In this document: in pieces, positions 1 to 12,237 of the stretch | Layout of the letters: each line of letters begins with the position of its first letter | Numbering within the stretch: position 1 is the first letter of the stretch | Assembly: GCA_002812745.2 (NCBI GenBank) | Contig: NCSJ02000165.1 | Coordinates: 1 to 64,000 of the forward strand | Direction: 5' to 3' | DNA length: 64,000 nt | DNA from: Scytalidium lignicola | Taxonomy: Eukaryota; Ascomycota; Leotiomycetes | Notes under the pieces: generated by a model | Told to the model about the DNA's origin: nothing | Database searches by the model: none | Seen by the model: the letters and a program-made list of their open reading frames with translations, nothing else | Position numbers and translations under genes: made by a program

Positions 1-3000
1 GGAGTCCCAGGGCACGAATGGGGGATAGCGGGGCGCCCATGCTGGTAAAAATAGGCGCGTGCATGCGAAAATTTCCATCGCTGCCCATTTGTCCAGGGCT
101 TTGCCGGTCAGCGCGCCCCCCGACGGTAGAGCACGGTCGTTACGCACTGTGGTACAGATGCCTTAGGGCTTCCGGGGCGCAACCTCGCCCTGTCCCTCTC
201 CCTGCCCTCCCTCCTCATCCCCCCTGTTGTCGCTCCCTCATGTATCGAAAAGACTGTGGTACTGCAGATACTGTAATGATTTGTACGGTGCAGTGATGTA
301 CCACTATCGTAGACTGTACTGCAAGCCATGCTTTTGCTGCATCCTCCTGCACTGCACGGTTTTCTGTACGGCAGTCGAAGAGCTCGGTCCCCGGGACTTC
401 ACCTTGGCAAATGCTACTCCCTAATGCTCCCTAATGCTCCCTGAAGAGAGCGAGGCCGCGTCCCCAGGACCCGTCATTTGACCATCCGAGTTAGTGGCAT
501 CACCGCCAAAGACGCCCGACGAGAAAGATGTCCACAGCACGGCCAGATCACAGCGTGTGCAGGCAATCATCAAGCGGATCAATAATGATGCTCCGGGACT
601 GCACCTTTGGGGGACCAGGCCACGCGCTGATCAGTGCTGCTTGCTAGTAACTTACTGCTTGCTGCTGCTGCGCAAAGAAAGTACGGTACCGTGCCATGCA
701 CTGGCGACAACCCAACCCAGCAAATCCCCGTACAACATCCAGAGTCCTGTACTGTACTGGACTGTACCTGTACCATCCTGTGCAGTCTCTAAGAGCTTAG
801 CAATCAATAAACTTGGGCTGCGCACTGGACAAGGTACATACAAAATGGTACCACTATGATTGCATCTGAGGGATGGAGCGTAGGAGGGGAGTCCACCAGG
901 CCCATTGTTCAAGCCTCCAACATGCCCAGCCACTCCAGCGCCACGTCGGAGGTTTCCCTTACTCATACACCTACAGCAGCTTAAGTTACCACACTTGTAC
1001 GATCCTGTACTGTACAACACAACCATCAACACCACCAAAAACGTGCCAGACTCTCCATACGACGCTTCTCACCACTCATGCTCTAGCTCTAGCCCGTAGT
1101 AGCGATCGCTCAATGATCTCGCCTCTCCTCCCCACCAGCGCTTCAGCATCATAGTACGGTATTCGCCTCACAAACCCCCGGAAAAAGGTCTGAGCTCTCG
1201 GACTTGCAACCAAACCAAATAATCTACGAGCCCAGTAATCTGACGCTGCCGGATCTTCCAAACGATGAAGCACCATCTAGCCTCTCCGGCAGATCCACCG
1301 CTACCATACTCCTCCCTGACTCCCATAGACCATGCGCGCGATGCTGGAGATAATTGTCATCGTCAATCTCGGCAGCTGCAGCCGCAATTTGCGCGACTCT
1401 CCAGATCCCGTTGGTTCGTCGATCTCATGCGGTTCATCTGTCCATCACCACATCTAGGCTCTGGATCTGGCAAGGTATCGACAGAACTTCCAGTGTGTGA
1501 TAAGTCCAACACCGGCCATACATGGCCCATTATTTTAGCAGACCTTCTGTAGAAGATGTCAGCTGGATAACGTCGCTCGAAAGCCACAGCAGCCTTTACA
1601 TCTTGTTGAAAGCCGTTGCTACGCCGCACTTACTTGGCTGGAGTTCTAGAGTTGGGATCTACATCGATTTCCCCAATCTACATCATCGTCAGTCAGTCAG
1701 TCATAGGACTGGCTCGAACGGAATCACCGTATGTACTGTACAGCCCAGCTCACAACAAGAGGAAGCGATTGATCTATTCATGGAAACAATAAATTATGAC
1801 AGACGTGCGCAGGTACAATCCACCTCGTCAAAAATCTCCCTTTCTTGCTGCAATCTAACAATAAACTTTTTTTTCCCCGTCTCGTAAACACCAATGCAGC
1901 ACACCACCACAGAACCGAATCTCCCACCCTCCCGTCCCCCAATCTCCAGACAACCACCACTGGCCCACGGAAATCTTCGTACCCTGGCTCCCCCATCGAA
2001 ATCGCTCATCGCCCGCCAGCGCCACCCAAATCTCGCAGCGCCAATGACAAGGGCCAAGCTCGAGATGCGATGGTGATCATGATCTGCTGGGCCAGCGCGC
2101 CAGGACAACCGGAAACGGGAGAGCGTCGAGCAGTGCCACAACGCAACGACGGCTATCCCGGGTGGCAAGATCTGTTTGATGGTACACACGGTATAGTACC
2201 AGAGTACACACGTTACACAGGTCAAGGGAGGGGGAGATTTGATATTGCACCGAGAGATTTCATCCAATTAATTATTTTTGTTTTTATATTTGCAATTTTT
2301 TTNCTCTCTCGTTTCCCCTATTTTAAATTATCAGTCTTATTATCATTCGTGGTACGGAGGTACTTCCGAGGCAATCAAATCACATGAGGCAGATTTTCTA
2401 GGCATCGCGTGGCTGAAGAAACTCCAAACTCGAGCAGCCCAAAACGCGCCTTTTCGCTCGTTTTTCCCCTTCGGAGCAGAAGAGGCAGAAAGAGGCTGGA
2501 CAGGGTCCCTCACAATAAGCAACAACCCTCCTGGCCATGTCCCTGGACACAACAATGATCGACGCCTGGGTTCATTGAGAGCGGGAGTGTCAGGTTGCCT
2601 GTCCGCGCCTGCCAATGATATCGAAATTGCTAACAAGGCAGACCAGGGGGAGGGACGGGGGGCCTCTCACAATATCTGCGAAAGCCACAAGAAGACCAGA
2701 CCAGGGCAGCCTTTCGGTGAATATCCCGAGGCTTAGGGGACATGTGAGATTTTCCCTCTGGTTTGCCGGCGGCTTTTTTTAATGTTTTGTTTTGCTCGAG
2801 CCTCTTTTGGTGCAGGATCTTGCGGGAAGCATCTTTTCGCGCCGTTTGAGTAAATTATCGTCGCTTCTTCCCGTTTAGTGCCAAATGCCAATAACCTACT
2901 CACCGCCCAGGAAATGGGTGTGTGTGTGAATCCTTCTGNTTTTTTTTTTTCTGTTTGCTGCTTTACGAACCCTGCCATCTCAATTCAGAAATTATAAATT

Positions 3001-4770
3001 ACCTCTCGTACAAAATACCAGGAAGCAATGAGCCGTGTGAATTTGCCGCCAGCTGAACAGATCGCAATCTTACATCAATTGGGGTGTCCATTGGAGGAGG
3101 AGTGGGCTGGTGGTGGTGGTGGTGGTTTATCACAAGTAGATGAATGAAAGATGAAAAGATAGCCGCGGGTGCAGATACAGTATTGCAAGATCGGGTCATC
3201 TGACCGTCGATGAAAAACCAATAAAGGGCCGCTTGTGTGCGCTATCGCGTCGATCATAGATACGGTACCGTTACAGTACAGTGCCGCGACCACGCAGTAA
3301 TGCCAAAGGAGATGTGCGGCGATGGCAAAAGAAATGGAGGAGTCTCGATTCAACCATATCATGGAGAATGGGCTTCAAAGCAATACAATACAGTACCGTA
3401 CAGTTCAGCATTCTCCAATTTAATACGAACGCTTTCCGTTTGTGGCTGGGTAGAATGGGGCTTGCACTATCTAAATTTAAACACCACACACCCCCTAATC
3501 GTATATGCTACTACCAAACAAGTACAGTTCAGTACAGATGAATTTCTGATACGGTAGCCTCAAACAAACACAAAACTCCGGTTCCCAAAACAACGCAATT
3601 TGAGGCGTCCAGGACATCAGCTGAAGACGGCTCGGTACGAAGTCGGACACGACGCAGCTAATAAGTAATCCGCACCCACCCACACACACACACATTTNAA
3701 AAAAAAGCTGACGAACGCCTCCTCCTTCCTAGTCTTGTGGGGAAAACCAAAAACAAAAAAAGAAGTGGGCTAATTAATGTGTAAACTTTTTTTTTTTCAT
3801 TCCGGGAATCAAAAACCAAATTCTATATCACCTCAGCTAGGATCCCCTTCCTTCCGCCAAAACCTGCCCAAGGGGGGGGGGGTTAGGTCAAGGACTTTTT
3901 TTGGTTTAAAGTGAGTGGGCCGAGGGAATTTCTTAGGAGATACCCGGATGGAAAGTGTGTCTCATCGGGCGGAAAGGAGGATTAGATTGATTGATTGATT
4001 GATATAGGGCTGGACGGGGAAGGTCGACATTGAATCCACCTTTCTCCTCTCCGCCCCCTGGATCGGGTTGAAAATCATTGCTGACTACAAGGCCCTAGTG
4101 TACAGTAACTACTACAGGAGGGCATGGGGCGGCGGGCCACGATCTGATATAGGATCACCTTGCGATTGATCAGAAAGGGCCGAAAGAATACGTCCGTACA
4201 AACGAAACGAGCGGGACGACGGTAATTAGGCCAACTTGAGGTAATACCGGAAAGGAAAAGATGACGAGGTTTTACAAGCTTTTGGATGAGTTACTTACTG
4301 TGGTAGGTTGGACAAACTATTTTTTTCCTTTTTGGCTTTTCAATTTATCGACAATCCCTTCCGTCCGTCATGGCAACCACGAGTTTGTGTAATGTCCGTA
4401 GAGCGCGCGCGTTGTGTAAGTGTCACTTGCTCAGTACACAAGTTTAATTATCCAAAAACGCATCAAAAAGTAACAGGTACAATGTACAATGTACAAGGTT
4501 ACTACTTGTACCCGTACCCATACACTTGCACTTGCACGACCCATAACTGCACGATTGCGCAGATTGTTCAGTAAAAATCTCGAGAGCAACAGAGAGAGAG
4601 AGAGAGAGCTGAAAAACAAACCCCACCACCACCAATAGCCATCCCCATATCCCATATCCTATTTTCGTCTCCAGCTCCCCGGGAAAAGGGCAGCCGGTGC
4701 ACGCGGTGGTATATGTGCGCCTCTTAAGGACGTGCGCCTTGTATTTGTACTGTACAGTTCGAAGCCTGTT

Positions 4771-4799
4771 CAATTAACTTATTTACAGTAAGTTAATTG
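4771..4799. repeat. Perfect 11-bp inverted repeat (hairpin)
   Basis: CAATTAACTTA at 4771-4781 is followed by a 7-nt loop and its exact reverse complement TAAGTTAATTG at 4789-4799. No gene ends next to it, so a terminator role has no support. It could be the core of a small inverted-repeat element. Confidence 0.7.
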
Positions 4800-5791
4800 C
4801 GTCGTAAACATTTATCAAAAATATAGGACGAAATCGGACATCGGACGAAGAAGTGATCTGATCTGGGGAAGTTGTGATTACGAATTCCCAGTATTGTACT
4901 GTATACGTATACGTGTGTACAGGCTCAATACAGTAATTATTGATGGAATCTCCACCCCGAGAAAGGTACGGTAATTTGGTCTACGGAGATACGCCCATTG
5001 TTACATCGTCTTATCATCTTCGTCATCACTGTATTATTATTATCTAGCCCACNTTTTTTGCTCTTGTGGCAAAAAAATGATCACGATCATGATTATGATC
5101 ATAATACTGGAGAGGGGAGCACGGGGAGTTATTAGAATTAATAAGTGCATTTAAAAACCTATGGTGCTTGTTAGAGTAGTGCACGTGTATTGTAGTTGCG
5201 CGGTAGATCCGGAGATGCGGAAAAGATGCAGTAGCTTGGACCAAGGTACTGTAGCATCACTACTCGTACGGCGTATGGTATCTCCAACCCATCGCATATC
5301 AGCATCTCAGACCCCAAAATCAAAATCAAAAAGCAAAAAAACACTAACAGAGGGCCGAGCGTTTCTTTTCCTTTCAATCAATCAATTAATTCCCAAATCC
5401 CTCAAATCACAACCAGCAAAAAAAGCTGTTGGTAATTGGCGGAGAGAGGGGGAGGTGACAGATCTACATGCAGATTTTAATTAATAGTAAGTTAACCCTT
5501 GAGAAACCCAGAACCAGTCGTTTGTTGGATAAGGTTACGATTCAACCGAGATTTGGATGTACCAGTACATCTACCGTACCCGTATCTCAATCATCAACCA
5601 GCCCCCCCCCCCCCTTCCCTCTCCCTCCAGCCATCTGATGTAAACTGGCATGCTGGCTAGGGTGTTGTCAATATTTCTTGTCCTTTTTTCGTTACTTTTT
5701 CTTTAGGATGTGGAGACAAAAGTATAACTTATGTGATAGATATAAAGACTAAATTATGTGACAGATGTGATCATGTTGCTAACTAGCACGT

Positions 5792-5840
<49 letters not shown>
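5792..5840. repeat. Tetranucleotide microsatellite (CTAA)n
   Basis: About twelve uninterrupted copies of the 4-bp unit CTAA. There are no spacers or unique sequence between units, so this is a simple sequence repeat. Confidence 0.95.
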
Positions 5841-5841
<1 letters not shown>

Positions 5842-6294
5842 CTATTGATTCATGCCCAACGACCCATCGGCCGTTGGATGGCCCTTTTTTTTTTTCCTGA
5901 GTGCCGAAGTTTGCGAAATCATTTGGCATTGCCGGCTTTTTAAGTGCCGTGCGACAATTGCTGCTCCTGGGCGTTATTGGCGTTGAGGGAGCCATCGAAG
6001 TGTAGCTAGAGGAGAGAGAGAGAGCTTGCNTTTGCNTTTTTTTTTCGTCTCTTGGCACAACAGCCCAGGCCAACGACGACTCTCTCTTTGCCAGGTTTAT
6101 CCTTCCTTAGAAATATTGAATTGTGCACCAATTGATCCAAAGAAAGGGAAAGAGATCGAAGTTCTTGTCTGGTAGGGTCCATGCTTTCTTTCATTTGGAG
6201 ACCTGGACCAGCCAGCGCCTTTGCNAAAAGTGTCGGCAACACCATATCGGGAAAGCCCACTACACGTATAAGTTACTGCACAACGGTGTAAGTT

Positions 6295-6349
6295 ACCGGT
6301 ACGGAAGTATGCGACAACTCGGTAGAGTAGGAGATACTTCCGTACAGGT
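6295..6349. repeat. Long-arm hairpin, 12-bp perfect core
   Basis: GTACGGAAGTAT (6299-6310) and ATACTTCCGTAC (6334-6345) are exact reverse complements around a 23-nt loop. The arms extend to about 16 bp with one mismatch. It lies just left of the ERD2 pseudogene end and among other GTAC-based words. Confidence 0.75.
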
Positions 6350-6548
6350 ACAGTACATGTGTACTGCGCCATCGTGATGAGAGATCGCCCTAGTCACCGG
6401 AGCTGAATCTTTAATCCCTGTACAGCTGGACCATATTCAACACAGACAACCCCGCCAGGTGTTTTGGTGTTTGAGAGTTTGGGAGAGCGAATAAGAGCGA
6501 ATACGTCGCGTTGGCCGGATTACCTTTAACCCACTGGTAGACCACCAT

Positions 6549-7189
6549 TTATACTGGCAAAGTGAACTTCTTGGCCTTGGGACCTTGGTGTAATAAATCC
6601 AGAAGAAATCCGAGTAGAGAACAGTTTGTACAAGGCCAGTTAGCACCGCAATACTGTCCCAATGACCCTCGGCATAATATCGCCAGATCCAGTTTGGAAT
6701 ATACAAAGCACGATAAAGTCCTAATGCGAACAAATAATGAGTAGTGATAGTCTCAGCTTCGCCAGTTCGTTGCAACAAGAATAGTTGGGGTAGGATAGCA
6801 ACAGATTCAAGCCAAATGCTAAACGCTCAAAGGATTTCAGCTGAAGTATATTCATATGGCCATATTACCACGAGGAATAGAGAGCCTCCAAGAAGGTATT
6901 GAACGTGGAAAGTATTGAGGTTAAGATCATGAGTTAGCTTATACTCAGTAGTCATAACGTAGATAGTGTAGCCAGAAGAAGCAAAGAATAGAATCTTGAA
7001 AATAGTGTTATAAGCGTTGTTAGTAAAGGTCCAGAAGATATCGAGGTAACGAATGACATAGACTATGAGATATAAGGCTTGCGACTTGAATGATATACCA
7101 GAACAGCTATTTGTCTGGTGTATCTTATGTAACAGAATAATAATTGATATCAAATGGGAGTGATCTTCTAAGACTCGGAAAAGATTCAT
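6549..7189 (-). pseudogene. KDEL/HDEL receptor ERD2-like, broken copy
   Basis: The reading frame from ATG 7189 matches the seven-helix ER-retention receptor ERD2, which returns HDEL proteins from Golgi to ER. Recognisable blocks are LLHKI, GISFKSQALY, RYLD.FWTF, SSGYTIY and VQYLLGGS. After an in-frame TGA at 6827-6829 (codon 121, where the family has Trp) the same frame continues with [34 protein letters not shown] and YIPNWIWRY. Near 6577-6583 one base seems missing: the family ending FTLPV-stop reads only in the next frame, ending at 6549. Restored length would be about 213 codons, the normal size. The copy has no introns and lies in AT-rich, gene-poor DNA. Family members have Pro, Asp and Gly where the first half here has Leu, Asn and Glu, which fits C-to-T/G-to-A decay. 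A working copy is presumably elsewhere. A single sequencing error could not explain both lesions. Confidence 0.85.
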
Positions 7190-10100
7190 GAGGGGTATAA
7201 AGTGTGCTACTGACGACTTTTATCAAATTTCTTTAAATATTGAGTGATATAACCTGCTACCGGACTTATGGTAGCTTTTGCGACTGTCCAATTCGATGGC
7301 GTGCAAGAGAGCTCATCGATAAGAGTTGTTACTGTGCAAAAATTCTAACGGCTTTAGATTTTAGACTGATGACGCTAATCTGACTGCGAATAACGCGACA
7401 AAGCCACTCAGATGGCGGATCTCAGGCATACCGGCCTTGCACTGTAAAATGCATTGTACGAAACGCATGCTAATTGCCTATTTAAGAATAGCTTATCCCA
7501 TGATCTTCCCTTCGAATTGCTACTCCTCCACCTCCACGTGACGCTCCGCTGGCCCTCCCAACTCCAGCCTAGACTGCTCCATCCCAGTTAATAGTCCGGC
7601 TGCATATGCAATAGTCAAAAGAGGGGGGGAGCCTCATCGTCCATACATAAGCTCGAGAAGTTCCCCCCATCGGACTCCAGAGCGAACGCTATTTTAGACA
7701 AGCAGGCCGCTAAGAGATCGCGCTTTTGCCGCAGCTTACGGGCTTCGTTGTTGCCTCCTCGACTCCGATTTGTTCGTGAACTGCCGTAGCTTACACCACC
7801 ACCACCACCAGCCCCAGCCAGGCGACGGACGACCGAGGCAGTTAGCACTTCACTCTAGAGCGACGCTTGGCTCTTCATCAGCTGCATGGCCGTTCGAAAA
7901 AGTCCAGTAGTACGGAGGAGGTACGGAAAGGAATCCCCCAATAAACTACGTAATTGTACTTTTGTTTCGTTTCGTTTCGTCTCATTTCCCCGTCTCAGGA
8001 AACGCTCCCATTTTTCGTTCCTTTGGGTGTACGGAGTTGTAGCAACCTCGAGACTGGCTTCTCTCACCCACCCCCTTACAATCCCTCTTTAGCTGCACTC
8101 ACGATCGATGATGCGATGCAAAAAAGCCCGCTCCAGATCGGATCTCGCTTCCCTAGCCATCGGAATATTTCCCGTCAACCGGTGCGGACACATTTAGTGA
8201 GACAATTCCTTATCTGATTGGAAAGGTGGGAAAGGGGGGAAGAAATCAGATCGGTAAAGCCAGAGCTCAGATTTCGTCCCTCTCGCGCTATTCCTAGCAG
8301 CACATCTCTTTTTGACTCACCTGCATGTCATTTCTCGCGCAATGCTTCTTTAACCTAAGCTTGTTACAAAGTTCACCAGCTTCAGTCCTGCCCCTGGTGT
8401 TGTTTGGTCCCGGATTGGGCTCAGGAAGCGGTACTGAATTGTTGATGTTCGGCGGCTTCCGCTCCGGCTCAGCCCTCTTTTTCTCTCCCCNTTTTTTTTT
8501 CACTCCCAAGCCCCATTCTCTCCTTCCTTTCTCCGCCTTTCTCTCTCTCCCTCTCGAAAGTGGGAGAAGAAGTGCCTGCCCCTTTTTTTCCTTTTCTTTT
8601 TCTTCCTCTATCCTTGCCTCGGATAGACGGGAGATCTTTGCACGTGTGCATGAGAAAAGNTTTTTTTTTTCTTCTTTCCTCTTTCTATGCTGCATACAAG
8701 CAAAGCAACCTTCCTTTTTTTATAAAAAAGTTTTTCTTCTTTTGCAAAGTCCCCCCTTTAGATATGCATCTGTGTCCCGTATATCAGCCACTAAGATGTA
8801 CAGTACATGTATACGCGAGGCAAGAAAAAAGCAAATTTTCGAATCGAATGCGTACCGTTGTTCAGCGTGGCAGCCATCCCAGATCCGCTTTTCTTTTTTC
8901 TATATTTTTTTCTCGTTGAATTTTCTTTTTCCCTTCCAGTCGTTTTTTTGACTGGACAGTTTTCTCCCTTCGTTTCGTTTGAAGTTACTGTAAAAACCTA
9001 GTTACCCGGATTTTAAGTTGCATGTTACATCTCGGGCGGGATCCCCTGTTCCATGACTTGAGATTGAGATTAGGTTTCATGGGGTTGGTTCGCACTTCCC
9101 TATTGTGGTGTATCTTGCGAACATTGAGACCGGGGTCTCCTCCCTTTCCCTTTCCTTTTATTAAGTTTTAGTATGAAGTATGAGTTAAATTCAAGTTGCT
9201 GCTGATAATGTAGATTTATCTACTGATGCTTTTAGAAAGGAATAAATCAAGTCTCATGTAATCATACAATATACATGGTCATTGTAAGTAGTGCCTTCGG
9301 TTGTGATGCAGAAACTGCAAGTCAATATAAATAAACTAAATGCTTTCTTTCGGGGAAAATTCTAAGTTGCTATATATCAGTCTCCTTTGGTGATTTTGTT
9401 TTTGAGTGATGTTAGTCGAGAGTTGTAAAATGGCTGCAATATTAAATGTCGACTCAGATTTTAAATGATAGAAAAACATATAAGTGAAAGAGAAATAATT
9501 TCTTCTCCTAGATGAAGTTAATTTATTAGTCTTGTAGAAAAAACTACAAAGTCATCTTACGCCATAATTATCCACTGCTTTTCCAGTTTCCAAACTGCAC
9601 CCAGCTTTTCTTCTGAAACCCACGATCCCGACCTGAATATAATCTCTCATTTGTGCTAATACTTCCTCTCGCTCTTCTCCTATTAAAGTTGGATGTATTG
9701 CATCCACTCTTGGCTTCTTACTTCGTTGATAGATTCACCTAATATTGTCCAGCTCTCCATTTCTCTAATTCCTTTCTGTTATTATTTGTTGAGGAATGAT
9801 TTATAAGTGAATATCCAGTCAATGAGCAAAACTTCAACGAAATATATGCTAAACTATAACCCCCCTACCTATAAAAGAGTAAGATATAATCTTTTATATT
9901 CCCTTCTTGCTGGATAGATGGAGTGGGAGATGACGACTTGGACTTGTCCATCTCTCCACACCTTTGGCAGCACAGTACACTTGAAGTACCTACTTGCATT
10001 TACCGAACATGGGAAAGGTTGAGAGCTAATATGGGCATATTAAGACATCTTCTCCCTTGAACTGAACTTCATTTCTACGATGAGTATATCATATGGAAAT

Positions 10101-11376
10101 TGAAGGTCTAAAAACTAAGACCTTAACTTTCTTTTTAATGAGGGGTTCATTATTTAATTTGACAACGTAATATCAATATAAGGAAATTCATGCTATTCCA
10201 CTAGTCAGCTCAGTTATTCACTGTGAATTTGCACAAAACATGAATGCTTTTATTGAATCTTATTGTGAAGAATTATAGCTAGTGATGCGAAGGCTTCTGG
10301 GTTATGTGTAATTAGTTTAAATCAAGTGACATAAATATTATATTCGTCATCTTAGTTCATAAACTTACGTTAGCTAATATATCTTGCAGNTTTTTTCTTC
10401 AGTTATTTGGATTTTGATTTCACGAAAAATTGTCTATATCATTCTACTATTTTCTAGTCTTTAAAATCCTGTCTTTAAATCCCTTAGCAGTAGTTAAATT
10501 GATTTTCGTCAGCCGCAGCATCTTTTAGTCTCAGCATCCGCGAAGTTATTAAATGTCATTAAGTCGATAATAGAATTAATTTCTTTCGAGNAAGTCTTGA
10601 TAGAATTATTTGTAATGAGCAACAGCATAAAACACTACAGAAAATGCTCTAGAAAGCGTATCTAGAATTTATCGTGTACTTTACAAATCCTTGATAATCT
10701 TTGACGTATTTGTTCCCAGTTGCGGCGTAGCATCATCAGATGGAAAAATGAAAGTGGGGTCTTTTATACTTCATAGATCAATACCACAGTGATTTGGGAG
10801 GCAGAAAATAGTGCTTAACTAGTTTAGAAATACATGCTATGCAGCTATGTGACGTACCAAATGTTATTTTTACAGCACTGTACTATAAGTGTAGAAGTGT
10901 TTCTATGAATGCATCTTCGCTGGCACGAAATGGTCTTGGTCTCTACGCCACTCCTCCACGGAGTTAGCAAACAGTTAGTATTATAAAATCTAGCCTATCT
11001 GATGGTAAGAAATGAAGATCATTCCTTTATAAGGCCAGGGGAGGTACAGACTTGAAGCTTATTGGCAGTTGGTATTTTCTCGATAGTATATACTTAAATA
11101 TGTACGTATTGGTGTGCAGGCAACGACGATGGAACTCTAAAAGCGGTTAGGATCCGACTATCTCTAACGTAAAGAAGTCTTGTGCCGTGCCAAAGTATTT
11201 AATTCCAGTCTGCCACCCAGCTGACCAATATAGTTTCATATCTCCCATAACGCCTTCTCTTTTAAATCCATCCATATCAAAACCTCTTAATTTACAAACA
11301 GCGTATTGAGGTATCAGTACTTCTGCTTTTACTTCTTATTTCTGTACCTATATTTAGAATCCACCATAGACCTACA
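7190..11376. other. AT-rich non-coding block, probably RIP-degraded
   Basis: No supportable gene. Roughly 7.5-9.0 kb is mixed composition with a long pyrimidine tract (about 8460-8760 on the + strand). From 9002 to 11371 there is no open frame of 60 codons on either strand and the sequence is visibly AT-rich. This is the usual look of old repeats mutated by RIP in ascomycetes. I recognise no specific element inside it. N characters occur at 8491, 8660, 10390 and 10591. Confidence 0.55.
8461..8760 (+). promoter_or_regulatory. Pyrimidine-rich (CT) tract
   Basis: About 300 bp dominated by T and C on the + strand, including CTCTCTC and long T runs. Such tracts are typical of fungal promoters and 5' UTRs. 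No intact gene follows, because the DNA to the right is AT-rich and stop-filled. It may be the surviving promoter of a decayed gene, or simply low-complexity DNA. Confidence 0.3.
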
Positions 11377-12237
11377 ATGACAATAGACCAATCTCAACCA
11401 TTAGAGGATTACTACCTCCTTCAGCGAGGGCTTGGACCGTCAGTTCGTCTGACAGCCCAACACCACATCCTTGTTGAACGAAATGGCTGGCTCCTTCACC
11501 CCAACATAGTTGCTTCTCTTCAAGAAAAGAAAGAAGAAGATATACACATAGCAGACGTAGCTTGCGGTAATGGAATCTTCGCGATGGATATTTAAAAGCA
11601 TTATCCCAAGGCAACCATCGAAGGTCTGGATATATCTGACGCACAATTCCCATCGCCATCGTTCTTGCCCGAAAACGTGAGCTTCGGGGTACTGGACCTT
11701 CTAGCTGATCAGATCCCTGAGAAGTATGTGGGGAGATACGATGTTGTGCATATTCGATATATAATTGGCGGGTTTTCAGATACTAAAAATAAAGAGGAGA
11801 AGAAGAGGAATGCTATTAATAACTTGAAAGCAATGTTGAAACCAGGAGGATTCATCCAATGGCAAGAACTAGTCGAGTCCTACTTTGAAATGCTCGATCG
11901 GAATCTGAACCAGACCTATGTAGCCACTATTGATCCTAAGATTCGAGAATTTTGGGCTGCTGCCAGTTGGTTGAAAGACCTACCAGAAATTTTGAAAGAT
12001 TATGGGTTCGTGGAAATAGAGGGGATCACACCGGCTGTAAATAGGAGGATGGCGAGCTATGAGGGTGAGACTTTCTTACTGGGGTATATAGAAATTTATG
12101 ATGTGCTTGACCAAAAGCTGGGAAAGGAGAGTGCGCAACCATTCGCTGGGGTTATCAAGGTTATCTCGGACGGTGTTAAATCAGGGGAGATATGCAATTG
12201 CTCGATACTGATTACAATTGCAAAGAAGCCATTCTAA
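11377..12237 (+). pseudogene. SAM-dependent methyltransferase with premature stop
   Basis: One frame of 287 codons from ATG 11377 to TAA 12237, interrupted once by TAA at 11593-11595 (codon 73). The first part carries SAM-binding motif I (IADVACGNG), and the part after the stop continues with EGLDISDAQFP, VGRYDVVHIRYIIGG and LKPGGFIQWQE. These are the normal order of a class I, LaeA-like fungal methyltransferase. Such enzymes are often linked to secondary metabolism, but no cluster genes flank it. The stop could come from CAA by a single C-to-T change in CpA context, the preferred RIP change. The rest of the frame is intact, so the lesion is either recent or a sequencing error. The gene stands alone in AT-rich DNA. 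I see no intron, though a short intron removing the stop cannot be fully excluded. Confidence 0.75.

Larger units (their letters stand above)
1..6548. other. Gene-poor intergenic region, left end
   Basis: I see no supportable gene here. Open frames are short, overlap on both strands and lack recognisable domains. The stretch is rich in microsatellites (TGG near 3110, GATT near 3985, AG near 4597, CTAA at 5792-5840), a 13-C run (5602-5614), hairpins, and scattered TACAGTAC/GTACTGTAC words, for example near 749, 1007, 1733, 3389, 4747 and 6350. Single N characters at 2303, 2939, 3698, 5053, 6030, 6036 and 6225 mostly adjoin A/T runs. Confidence 0.6.

Noticed and set aside
494..1038. Overlapping frames on both strands
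   Set aside because: No domain, no consistent start context, and interrupted by repeat words. They look like chance frames.
5792..5840. CRISPR-like regular repeat
   Set aside because: Pure CTAA microsatellite without spacers, in a fungal genome.
8325..8951. 208-codon + strand frame
   Set aside because: Mostly Phe/Leu/Ser from the pyrimidine-rich tract, with Ns inside and no domain. It is low-complexity, not a gene.
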